Positions 42,599 through 49,756 of a stretch of DNA of 64,000 nt are shown here, piece by piece (position 1 is the stretch's first letter; every line of letters begins with the position of its first letter). The notes under the pieces were generated by a model. The model searched no databases and was not told the origin of the DNA. It worked only from the letters and a program-made list of their open reading frames with translations. The position numbers and the translations under genes are program-made. Origin of the DNA: Jiangella alkaliphila (GTDB lineage: Bacteria; Actinomycetota; Actinomycetes; Jiangellales; Jiangellaceae); NCBI RefSeq assembly GCF_900105925.1, contig NZ_LT629791.1:6046001-6110000 (forward strand), in the 5' to 3' direction.

Positions 42599-44700
42599 GG
42601 CCGCACCGTCCCGTCGGGACGGAGCACCGCGTCGGTCCGCTCGGCGAAGTGGCAGGCGGTGAGTCCGCCGTCGACCTCGCGCAGGACGGGCTCCTCCGCC
42701 GCGCAGCGGGCCTCGGCCATCGGGCAGCGCGTGCGGAACCGGCACCCCGACGGCGGGTCGGCCGGGCTCGGCGGGTCGCCGCCGAGCGGGGCCCGCGAGC
42801 GCGTCTCGCGGCCGGCCGGGTCGGCGACGGGCACCGACGCCAGCAGGGCACGGGTGTACGGGTGCCGCGGACGGCGGTAGATCCGGTCGGCGGCGCCGCT
42901 CTCGACGATCTTGCCCAGGTACATGACGGCGACCTCGTCGGCCACCTGCCGCACGACGGACAGGTCGTGGCTGACGAACAGGTAGGCCATGCCCGACTCG
43001 CGCTGCAGGTCGGCGAGCAGGTTGAGCACCTGGGCCTGCACGGACACGTCCAGCGCCGACACCGGCTCGTCCAGCACGAGCAGCCGCGGCTGCAGCGCCA
43101 GCGCCCGGGCGATGGCCACCCGCTGGCGCTGCCCGCCGGAGAACTCCGACGGGTACCGGCCGGTGTGCTCCGGCCGCAGGCCCACCTGACCGAACAGGTC
43201 GAGCACCCGGGCCTGCCGCTCGCGCCGGGGCATGCCACCGGCCAGCCGCAGCGGCTCGGCGACGTTGTCGCCGACGGTGAGCCGGGGGTTCAGCGACGCG
43301 ACCGGGTCCTGGTACACCATCTGCACCTGCCGGCGCAGCTGCCGCAGCTCGGCTCGTCCGGCCCGGACGAGGTCGCGGCCGACGACCTGGATCTCACCGG
43401 CGGTCGGGTCCTGCAGCCGCAGCAGCAGCGAGGCCAGCGTCGACTTGCCGCAGCCGGACTCGCCGACCAGGCCGAGCGTGCGCCCGCGGCGGATCTCCAG
43501 CGAGACGCCGTCGACCGCGTGCACCCAGGCCGAGGCGCGGGCGAAGACGCCGGACCGGACCGGGAACCGCTTCTGCACGTCGAGCAGCTCCAGGACGACC
43601 TCGCCGCCGGGCTCGGTGTCCGCCCGGGCGGCCTGGGCCGTGCTCACGACCGGCGCCGGCACGGCGGCCGCCTCGTCCGGGAAGTGGCACGCGCTGAACC
43701 CGCCGCCCGCGGCGCTCGGCTCCGGCCGGGTCGTGACGCACTCGGCGCGACCGCGGCCGACCGGGCAGCGCGGCTCGAACGCGCAGCCCGCGGGCAGCAG
43801 CGTCAGGTCCGGCGGCCGGCCGGGGATCGGCGCCAGCCGCTCGACCGGTGCGTCCAGTCGCGGCAGCGACGCCAGCAGCGCGCCCGTGTACGGGTGCCGC
43901 GGCGCGGCGAACACGTCGCCGACCGCGCCGGTCTCCACCACCCGCCCGCCGTACATGACGCAGAGCCGGTCGGCGGTCTCGGCGACGACGCCGAGATCGT
44001 GGGTGATCAGCACGGTCGCGGCGCCGGTCTCGTCCGCCGCCACCCGCAGGACGTCGAGGATCTGCGCCTGGACGCTCACGTCCAGGGCCGTCGTGGGCTC
44101 GTCGGCGATGAGCACCTTCGGCCGGTTCGCGATGGCCATCGCGATCATCGCCCGCTGGCACATGCCGCCGGAGAACTGGTGCGGGTACTGCGCGAGCCGG
44201 CGCTCCGGGTCCGGGACGCCGACCATGGTCAGCAGCTCGACCACCCGCGACCGGGCCGCCTTCGCGGACAGCGCGCGATCGTGCACGAGCAGCGTCTCGG
44301 CGATCTGGTCGCCCACGCGCTGGACCGGGTCGAGCGCCGAGATGGGGTCCTGGAAGATCATCGCCACGTCGCGGCCGAGCACGCGCCGCCGCTCGGCGTC
44401 GCTCAGCGCCAGCAGGTCGATGCCGTCGAGCAGCACCTCGCCCGACACCCGCCGCAGGTTCCGCGCCGTCAGCAGCCCCAGCGCCGCCAGGACGGTGACG
44501 CTCTTGCCCGAGCCGGTCTCGCCCACCACGCCCAGCGTCTCGCCGGCGCCTACGTCGTAGCTCACCCGGTCGGCCGCGCGGACCACACCGGCGGAGGTGC
44601 CGAACTCGACCGTCAGGTCACGAATGCTCAGCGCCGGCCGAGCTCCGGCCGTGGACTGCTGAGCTGCGCCGACAGGGGCCCGCGCCCGCGCTGGTGCCAT
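42595..44700 (-). CDS. Fused double ABC ATPase (DppD-DppF in one chain)
   Basis: A 701-residue protein with two complete nucleotide-binding domains. Domain 1 (~25-290): Walker A GETGSGKS, signature FSGGMCQRAM, Walker B LIADEPTTALDV. Domain 2 (~360-680): Walker A GESGCGKST, signature FSGGQRQRVA, Walker B LVLDEPVSALDV. Each ends with the Cys-rich oligopeptide-transporter tail (FEPRCPVGRGRAEC; FRTRCPMAEARCA). One chain powers the two permeases. GAGGAGGG precedes ATG 44700. It is the first gene of the operon and divergent from the FadR-type regulator. Confidence 0.92.
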   Translation of the reverse strand: MAPARARAPVGAAQQSTAGARPALSIRDLTVEFGTSAGVVRAADRVSYDVGAGETLGVVGETGSGKSVTVLAALGLLTARNLRRVSGEVLLDGIDLLALSDAERRRVLGRDVAMIFQDPISALDPVQRVGDQIAETLLVHDRALSAKAARSRVVELLTMVGVPDPERRLAQYPHQFSGGMCQRAMIAMAIANRPKVLIADEPTTALDVSVQAQILDVLRVAADETGAATVLITHDLGVVAETADRLCVMYGGRVVETGAVGDVFAAPRHPYTGALLASLPRLDAPVERLAPIPGRPPDLTLLPAGCAFEPRCPVGRGRAECVTTRPEPSAAGGGFSACHFPDEAAAVPAPVVSTAQAARADTEPGGEVVLELLDVQKRFPVRSGVFARASAWVHAVDGVSLEIRRGRTLGLVGESGCGKSTLASLLLRLQDPTAGEIQVVGRDLVRAGRAELRQLRRQVQMVYQDPVASLNPRLTVGDNVAEPLRLAGGMPRRERQARVLDLFGQVGLRPEHTGRYPSEFSGGQRQRVAIARALALQPRLLVLDEPVSALDVSVQAQVLNLLADLQRESGMAYLFVSHDLSVVRQVADEVAVMYLGKIVESGAADRIYRRPRHPYTRALLASVPVADPAGRETRSRAPLGGDPPSPADPPSGCRFRTRCPMAEARCAAEEPVLREVDGGLTACHFAERTDAVLRPDGTVRP

Positions 44701-44747
44701 CGACCCTCCTCGGGCCAGGGCACCGAACACCGTCCGGCACCCTGCTA

Positions 44748-44779
44748 GACATCCTACAGGTTGGTGACCGTAGGATGTC
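44748..44779. promoter_or_regulatory. 10-base inverted repeat operator in the divergent ABC/GntR promoter
   Basis: GACATCCTAC (44748-44757) is perfectly inverted at 44770-44779 with a 12-base spacer. It lies midway between the two divergent starts and overlaps the minus-strand -10 below. It is a good candidate for the site of the FadR-type regulator encoded at 44812. Confidence 0.55.
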
Positions 44780-44796
44780 GCTCACGACACTGTCAA
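44767..44796 (-). promoter_or_regulatory. Minus-strand promoter TTGACA-18-TACGGT of the sialidase operon
   Basis: On the minus strand, TTGACA (44796-44791) and TACGGT (44772-44767) are 18 bases apart. They point toward ATG 44700. The inverted repeat at 44748-44779 covers the -10 and start region, so repression is expected. Confidence 0.5.
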
Positions 44797-44811
44797 GAGG
44801 GCGGACACACC

Positions 44812-45537
44812 TTGAGCGACACAGAGCAGGAGCCGGCGTTCCGGCGCCTGGAGCCGCTTCCCCCACTGCACAAGACCGTGCAGGAGGAGATCCGGCACTA
44901 CATCATCAAGCAGGACCTGCGCCCCGGCGACGCGCTCAAGCCCGAGGCCGAGCTGGCCCGGCTGTTCGGCGTGAGCCGCAACTCCGTGCGCGAGGCGGTC
45001 AAGGCACTGGAGTCCACCGGCGTCCTCGAGACGCGGCGCGGCAGCGGCGTCTACATCAAGGACTTCTCCTTCACCCCGCTGCTCGACAACCTCCCCTACG
45101 GCCTGATGCAGGGGCGCCGCGCGCTCAGCGAGCTGGTCGCGCTGCGCAAGGCGCTCGAGGCCGGCATGATCGCCGACGCCATGCACGCGATCACGCCGGA
45201 GCGGGTCGCCGCGCTGCGCGTCGTCCTGGCCGACATGGGCGAGCGGGCCGGCCGGGGCGAGAACTTCGCCGACCAGGACCGCGAGTTCCACCGGCTGCTC
45301 TTCGCCGACCTCGGCAACGAGATGCTGCTGCAGCTGTTCGACCTGTTCTGGCAGGCGTACCACCGCGCCGCTCCCCCGGTCCACGGCCGCGATCCCCGGC
45401 GGATCCACGCCCTGCACGCCGCCATCGTCAAGGCCGTGCTCAGCGGCGACGCCGAACGAGCCCGCGACGCCGTCCGGCAGCACTACGTCGGCATCGAGGA
45501 ACGAGTGAGCGACGACCGGCCCGTCGACCAGGAGTGA
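44812..45537 (+). CDS. FadR-subfamily GntR transcriptional regulator
   Basis: A 241-residue regulator. The GntR winged helix (VQEEIRHYIIKQDLRPGDALKPEAELARLFGVSRNSVREAVKALESTGVLETRRGSGVYI) is followed by an FCD effector domain. That domain has the metal-binding histidines of DREFHRLLF and HALHAAIVKAVLSGD. Start TTG 44812 follows AAGAGGGCGG at a good distance; an upstream in-frame GTG would read through the operator. It is probably the repressor of the divergent sialidase/ABC operon, with a sugar acid as inducer. Confidence 0.85.
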   Translation: MSDTEQEPAFRRLEPLPPLHKTVQEEIRHYIIKQDLRPGDALKPEAELARLFGVSRNSVREAVKALESTGVLETRRGSGVYIKDFSFTPLLDNLPYGLMQGRRALSELVALRKALEAGMIADAMHAITPERVAALRVVLADMGERAGRGENFADQDREFHRLLFADLGNEMLLQLFDLFWQAYHRAAPPVHGRDPRRIHALHAAIVKAVLSGDAERARDAVRQHYVGIEERVSDDRPVDQE

Positions 45538-45562
45538 AATACCCCGATTCTGCGTGACCGGT

Positions 45563-45568
45563 TAAGAT
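45563..45568 (+). promoter_or_regulatory. -10 hexamer TAAGAT before the EspC/WXG-like gene
   Basis: TAAGAT fits a housekeeping -10 and lies 51 bases before ATG 45620, where GGGAG is the ribosome site. No convincing -35 is seen. Confidence 0.35.
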
Positions 45569-45619
45569 CGTCGCAGGGCACGGTTACACGAGACGGACGG
45601 GGACTCGGGAGACCATGTC

Positions 45620-45913
45620 ATGAGCACAGTCAAAGCCAATCCAGAAACCCTCAACGACGTCGGCAACCGCATGCTCACGTCGTCGCGCGACCTCACCGAG
45701 TCCGGCGCCGCCGTGGGCGAGCAGGGCACGTTCGACCGCGCGTCCCTCGGCCAGGCGACGGTCGGGGTGATGATCCACGAGAGCTACCAGACGGCCGTGT
45801 ACTCCTCCGCCCGGCTGGTCGAGAACCTCTGCGCCGTCCTCGAGTCCGACGGCGACAACATCCAGCGCGCCTCTCGCGACATCGACGAGGTCCTGAACCG
45901 CAGGAAGCCGTGA
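45620..45913 (+). CDS. EspC/WXG100-like small secreted-type protein
   Basis: A 97-residue, mostly helical protein with no signal peptide and no cysteine-rich motif apart from one Cys. Two long helices (DVGNRMLTSSRDLTESGAAV and HESYQTAVYSSARLVENLCAVLESDGDNIQRASRDIDEVL) give the helical-hairpin size and shape of type VII secretion substrates and partners. An exact WxG is absent, so EspC-like is the better label. It precedes a lipoprotein and a WXG-fused protease, and may be the partner that escorts the protease. The stop overlaps the next possible GTG. Confidence 0.6.
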   Translation: MSTVKANPETLNDVGNRMLTSSRDLTESGAAVGEQGTFDRASLGQATVGVMIHESYQTAVYSSARLVENLCAVLESDGDNIQRASRDIDEVLNRRKP

Positions 45914-45957
45914 CGCGTCGAAGGGACAGCGGCCATGCGACGACGAGAGGACCGGCG

Positions 45958-46626
45958 ATGCGGCTGGGGGGAGCGGTCACGGCGGTGGTCGCCGTGAGCG
46001 TCCTGGCCGGGTGCGGCGGCGACGACGATCCGGGCGACGGCGGCGACGGCACGCCGACGGCGCCGGCCGAGCTCGACGTCGCCCTCGACGCGCGGCTCGG
46101 AACCGGCGCGCCCACCGGGCCGGAGTACCCGCCGGGCACGTCCGGCCTGGTCGCCGACTACACCGTCACCAACAACGCCGACGTCGCGGTCCTCGTGGTG
46201 GAGCGACGGCCGGCCGACATCACGCCGTCCGTCGACGTCCCGCTGCCCGACACCGCCGAGTCCAGCTGGGTCTACGCCGACGACGCCGGCGCGATCCTCG
46301 TCACCAAAGAGGTCTTCGCGACCACCGGCGACACCGGCACGGCGTACCGGGCGCCCGCCGTGCGGCTGGAGCCCGGCGAGTCCCTCACCGGCCGCGCGTT
46401 CGCGCTGACCCCGCTGCGGCGCATCGCGCCCGACGCCGGCACGTTCGAGGTGCCGGGCCCGGACGCCCTGCCGGCCGACGCCACGTCGTGGTCGTTCTGC
46501 GTCCAGGTCGCGCCCGACCCCGGCGAGCCCGGCGAACCGACCATGGCCGACCACACCCCCGATCGCCGGCTCGTCTGCTCGACGGCCGCCGATCTCCCGC
46601 CCGGCGCACTCGGAGGCGACCGATGA
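45958..46626 (+). CDS. Lipoprotein of unknown function in the RTX-protease operon
   Basis: A 222-residue lipoprotein with signal peptide and lipobox VLAGC (Cys19), followed by an acidic linker. The mature part looks like a single beta-rich domain: LVADYTVTNNADVAVLVVERRPADIT, then VRLEPGESLTGRAFAL and SWSFCVQVAPDP. I do not recognise the family. ATG 45958 has GAGAGG before it; an earlier GTG at 45910 would hide the signal peptide. The stop overlaps the protease start. It could be a surface-anchored immunity or chaperone protein, but only position supports this. Confidence 0.65.
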   Translation: MRLGGAVTAVVAVSVLAGCGGDDDPGDGGDGTPTAPAELDVALDARLGTGAPTGPEYPPGTSGLVADYTVTNNADVAVLVVERRPADITPSVDVPLPDTAESSWVYADDAGAILVTKEVFATTGDTGTAYRAPAVRLEPGESLTGRAFALTPLRRIAPDAGTFEVPGPDALPADATSWSFCVQVAPDPGEPGEPTMADHTPDRRLVCSTAADLPPGALGGDR

Positions 46627-48458
46627 CCGTCACACTCCCCGACGTCTGGGACCTGCAGGCCGACACCGGGTACCTCGACACCGCACGGCAGGCCTGGCAG
46701 ACCCTCGCGAACGACTTCGGCAGCGAGGCGACGAACCAGCGCAACCGCGAGGCCGAGCTCCGCCTCAACTGGGAGTGCTCGATGGCCGACAGCTACTTCG
46801 CGCACGCCACGAAGGTCGCGACCGTGCTCGGCGACGCGTCCGACGCCTACGGAGGCATCGCCGACCTCCTCGGCCAGCTCAAGACCGACGTGCACGACGC
46901 CCAGGACGATCTCGACGCCAGCTTCGCCCGGGCGGCGGCCGGCACGAAGTCCGCGGTGCGCGCCGACGGCATGGTCAGCTTCACCCCGTGGAAGGAGGAC
47001 GACGACCTCAGCCACGTCAACACCGAGTTCGACACCGCGCAGGGCATCGTCGACGACGCCATCGCCCTGGTGCGCACCCGCGACGCGACCCTGCTCGAAC
47101 TGGGCCGCGACCTCTACGCGCTGGCCGAGGCGTGGAGCGACGCCGCCGACGGCACCGACCCCGGCTGGACAATCCCGACCGCGACGTCCTACGACATCCA
47201 GACCACCTCGCTCGACGGCACCACCGTCATCAGCACCGGCGACGGCAACGACAAGGTCGTGGTCACCGTCGACCCCAACACCGGCGAGACGATCGTGAAC
47301 ATCACCGACGCCGCCGGCAACCTCACGACCCAGCGCATCGCCGCCGGCGAGGAGGTCGTCATCAACACCGGCCACGGCGACGACGAGATCCTCGTGCCAC
47401 GCGGCACGGAGGTGCATGTGCGCTTCGCCACCAGCGCCGGCGACGACACCGTCATGGCCCAGGGCTCCGACGGCGACGTCGAGGCGTTCGGCGGCGACGG
47501 CATCGACACCATCGAGACCGGCGCCGGCGACGACTTCATCAGCGGCGGCCGCGACGACGACTACGTCGACGGCAGCACGGGCGACGACGTCCTGGCCGGC
47601 CGGCTCGGCGACGACGTCGTCTACGGCATGGACGGCGACGACGTCGTCATCGGCGGCGACGGCCGCGACTACCTCGAGGGCGCGTCCGGCGACGACCGCG
47701 TCTTCGGCGGCGACCACCACGACACCATCTCCGGCGGCTACGGCGACGACCGCATCTTCGGCGGCACCGGCAACGACACCGTCTACGCCGGCGGCGGCGA
47801 CGACACCGTCGACGGCGAGCTCGGCCTCGACACCGTCTACGCCGAGGCGGGCGACAGCGCGCCCGGCGACGAGAACGTCGTCGTCGTCGAGATCCCGTCC
47901 GAGGAGGAGTACCTGCGCTGGCTGGAGATCGAGGTGGGTGGCTCGCAGGAGTTCAAGGACCGCGTGCTCGCCGACCTGCACATGATGGCGTCCAGCCCGA
48001 CCGGCCAGAAGATGCTCGAGCGCCAGGGCGAGCACTACGACGACTCCGGCTTCCTCGGGTACGGCAAGGACAAGGTCACCATCGCCGAGCACCCCGGCGG
48101 CAACAACAGCGCCTCCTACGACGGCGACGAGTACCGCGTCGAGCTCGACGTCAACCACACCTCGCCCGGCTACGACATGGGCTACACCGAGGACTACGAC
48201 ATCACCCCGCCGTCGGTGTTCTTCTTCCACGAGCTGGGCCACATCAACCAGTACCGCAGCGGCTCGAGCGACGAGTTCGACGACGACGAGGAGTACTCCG
48301 ACGGCACCCCGCTGATCGAGCGGCAGAACGTCGGCCTCCCCTTCGACCACGACGACGACCCCAACACCCCCGAGGTGATCGACCCCGACTACGACTTCGA
48401 CTACACCGAGAACGCCTTCCGCGACGAACTCGGCCTGCCCAACCGCAACCAGTACTGA
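46623..48458 (+). CDS. WXG-like / RTX-repeat / M91-type metalloprotease fusion, candidate exported toxin
   Basis: A 611-residue acidic protein with three parts. Residues ~1-190 are helical, with LRLNWECSMADSYFAHATKV resembling the WXG100/LXG bend. Residues ~205-415 are RTX-type calcium-binding repeats (GGxGxDxhx), e.g. GGTGNDTVYAGGGDDTVDG. Residues ~420-611 match the M91 (NleD-like) zinc-protease layout: FFFHELGHINQYRSG (HExxH at 536-540), a downstream NVGLPFDHDDDPNTPE and the terminal TENAFRDELGLPNRNQY. M91 enzymes are effector proteases. No signal peptide is present, so type VII export with the upstream small protein is inferred. Target unknown. Confidence 0.82.
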   Translation: MTVTLPDVWDLQADTGYLDTARQAWQTLANDFGSEATNQRNREAELRLNWECSMADSYFAHATKVATVLGDASDAYGGIADLLGQLKTDVHDAQDDLDASFARAAAGTKSAVRADGMVSFTPWKEDDDLSHVNTEFDTAQGIVDDAIALVRTRDATLLELGRDLYALAEAWSDAADGTDPGWTIPTATSYDIQTTSLDGTTVISTGDGNDKVVVTVDPNTGETIVNITDAAGNLTTQRIAAGEEVVINTGHGDDEILVPRGTEVHVRFATSAGDDTVMAQGSDGDVEAFGGDGIDTIETGAGDDFISGGRDDDYVDGSTGDDVLAGRLGDDVVYGMDGDDVVIGGDGRDYLEGASGDDRVFGGDHHDTISGGYGDDRIFGGTGNDTVYAGGGDDTVDGELGLDTVYAEAGDSAPGDENVVVVEIPSEEEYLRWLEIEVGGSQEFKDRVLADLHMMASSPTGQKMLERQGEHYDDSGFLGYGKDKVTIAEHPGGNNSASYDGDEYRVELDVNHTSPGYDMGYTEDYDITPPSVFFFHELGHINQYRSGSSDEFDDDEEYSDGTPLIERQNVGLPFDHDDDPNTPEVIDPDYDFDYTENAFRDELGLPNRNQY

Positions 48459-48496
48459 GCGCTGCAGGCGTGTGCCTGGTGTGATCGACGACTTCT

Positions 48497-48508
48497 GTAC
48501 CGACTGGA
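48497..48508. promoter_or_regulatory. TetR half-site-like sequence upstream of the SnoaL gene
   Basis: GTACCGACTGG resembles the GTACCGACCGG inside the TetR operator at 49008-49037 (10 of 11 bases). It may place the SnoaL gene under the same regulator. This is sequence similarity only. Confidence 0.3.
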
Positions 48509-48585
48509 ATAGATGTCCACGCGGTCGAGTTCTCCCCTCTGTATCCGACTACACACCCCGACCGGGGTGAGAGGGAGAGACCACC

Positions 48586-48978
48586 ATGTCCGAGTCCGAG
48601 GTGCGCGAGGTCTTCGAGCGCTACATCGAGGCGCTCAACGCTCACGAGTTCCACCGCATGACCGAGTTCGTTCACGACGAGCTCATCGAGAACGGGAAGG
48701 CGGTCACCCGCGACGACATCATCGCGGAGCTGCAGGCGCACGGTGACGCGGTGCCGGACTTCGCCTGGCGGGTCCAGGACGTCGCCATCGACGGTGACCG
48801 CGTGGCGGCCCGCCTGTTCAACAAGGGCACGCACACGAAGGAGTGGCTCGGCGTGGCACCGACCGGTGCCACCTTGGAGTTCGCGGAGTACAGCTTCCAC
48901 AAGGTCCGCGACGGGCGCTTCTACGAGATGAACTATCTGATCGACGCCCAGGCGGTGCAGCGGCAGTTGGAGTCCTGA
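48586..48978 (+). CDS. SnoaL/NTF2-like fold protein
   Basis: A 130-residue single-domain protein of the SnoaL-like polyketide-cyclase/ester-cyclase superfamily. It starts EVREVFERYIEALNAHEFHRMTEFVHDELIENGKAV. The later strands are VQDVAIDGDRVAARLFNKGTHTKEWLGVAPTGATLEFAEYSFHKVRDGRFYEM. GAGAGGGAGAG precedes the ATG. Members cyclise polyketides, hydrolyse small molecules, or only bind ligands; the active-site set is too variable to decide. It is followed by a TetR regulator with a strong operator. Confidence 0.8.
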   Translation: MSESEVREVFERYIEALNAHEFHRMTEFVHDELIENGKAVTRDDIIAELQAHGDAVPDFAWRVQDVAIDGDRVAARLFNKGTHTKEWLGVAPTGATLEFAEYSFHKVRDGRFYEMNYLIDAQAVQRQLES

Positions 48979-49007
48979 CGTCCGGGTCCCGGCCCAAGCC
49001 CTGCTCC

Positions 49008-49037
49008 TCGGTACCGACCGGTCCCGATCGGTACCGA
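49008..49037. promoter_or_regulatory. Double palindrome TCGGTACCGA, probable TetR operator
   Basis: The 10-base palindrome TCGGTACCGA occurs at 49008-49017 and 49028-49037, two helical turns apart, and forms a larger inverted repeat. It overlaps the -35 region of the TetR gene, indicating autoregulation. Confidence 0.6.
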
Positions 49038-49041
49038 GGAG

Positions 49042-49047
49042 TAGCAT
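49042..49047 (+). promoter_or_regulatory. -10 hexamer TAGCAT of the TetR gene, probably leaderless
   Basis: TAGCAT ends 6 bases before ATG 49054, immediately downstream of the double palindrome. Confidence 0.45.
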
Positions 49048-49053
49048 CCTGAC

Positions 49054-49674
49054 ATGGCTGGCTCTCGGGGTGCGCTCATCGGCCGGCCCAGAGGATTCGA
49101 CGTCGACGAGGCGCTCGAGCGGGCGCTGCGGGTGTTCTGGGAGAAGGGCTACGAGGGGTCCAGCCTCGGCGATCTCACCAGCGCCATGGGCATCACCAAG
49201 CCGAGCATGTACGCGGCCTTCGGCAACAAGGAGCAGCTGTTCCGCCTGGCACTGCAGCGCTACAGCGAGGGGCCGGCCGCCTATGCCACCCGCGCGCTGG
49301 ACGAGCCGACCGCGCGAGCGGTGGCCGAGGCGTTCCTCCGCGGTGCGGTCGACACCACCACCCGTCCCGACCGCCCGCACGGATGCCTGACGGTGCAGGG
49401 CGCGCTGCCCGACAGCGACGGCGGCCGGCCCGCGCACGACGTGCTCGTCGCCTGGCGCAACGAGGCCTGCCAGCACCTCGAGCAGCGCTTCCAGCGCGCC
49501 GTCGACGAGGGCGACCTGCCGCTCGACGCCGACCCGGGGCAACTCGCGCGCTACATCATGACGGTGGGCAACGGCATCGCCGTCCAGGCGGCCAGCGGTG
49601 CCAGTCACGACGACCTCGAGGACGTCGTCGACATCGCGCTGCGCAACTGGCAGCCCTCCTCCAGCAGCAGTTGA
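49054..49674 (+). CDS. TetR/AcrR-family transcriptional regulator
   Basis: A 206-residue regulator. The DNA-binding domain is RGFDVDEALERALRVFWEKGYEGSSLGDLTSAMGITKPSMYAAFGNKEQLF. The ligand domain has the conserved HGCLTVQGAL and the helix LARYIMTVGNGIAVQAASGAS, typical of the TetR_C_16/YcdC-like group that senses small reactive or drug-like molecules. It probably represses itself and perhaps the SnoaL gene upstream. The serine-rich tail ends at a terminator palindrome of the TGATCA family. Confidence 0.9.
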   Translation: MAGSRGALIGRPRGFDVDEALERALRVFWEKGYEGSSLGDLTSAMGITKPSMYAAFGNKEQLFRLALQRYSEGPAAYATRALDEPTARAVAEAFLRGAVDTTTRPDRPHGCLTVQGALPDSDGGRPAHDVLVAWRNEACQHLEQRFQRAVDEGDLPLDADPGQLARYIMTVGNGIAVQAASGASHDDLEDVVDIALRNWQPSSSSS

Positions 49675-49730
49675 TCATGGCGAAAGTCGGGTTCTCAGTG
49701 CACCGGAACCCGACTTTTTCCATGATCAAC
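49670..49730. terminator. 25-base palindrome (GTTGATCATGG type) between convergent genes
   Basis: Arms 49670-49694 and 49706-49730 pair with two mismatches and an 11-base loop. It shares its arms with the palindromes at 8062 and 30591. It overlaps the stop codon of the TetR gene (49672-49674) and precedes the minus-strand flavoprotein end. Confidence 0.7.
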
Positions 49731-49756
49731 GGCGAGGGGGAAGGGGCGGGAGGGGG

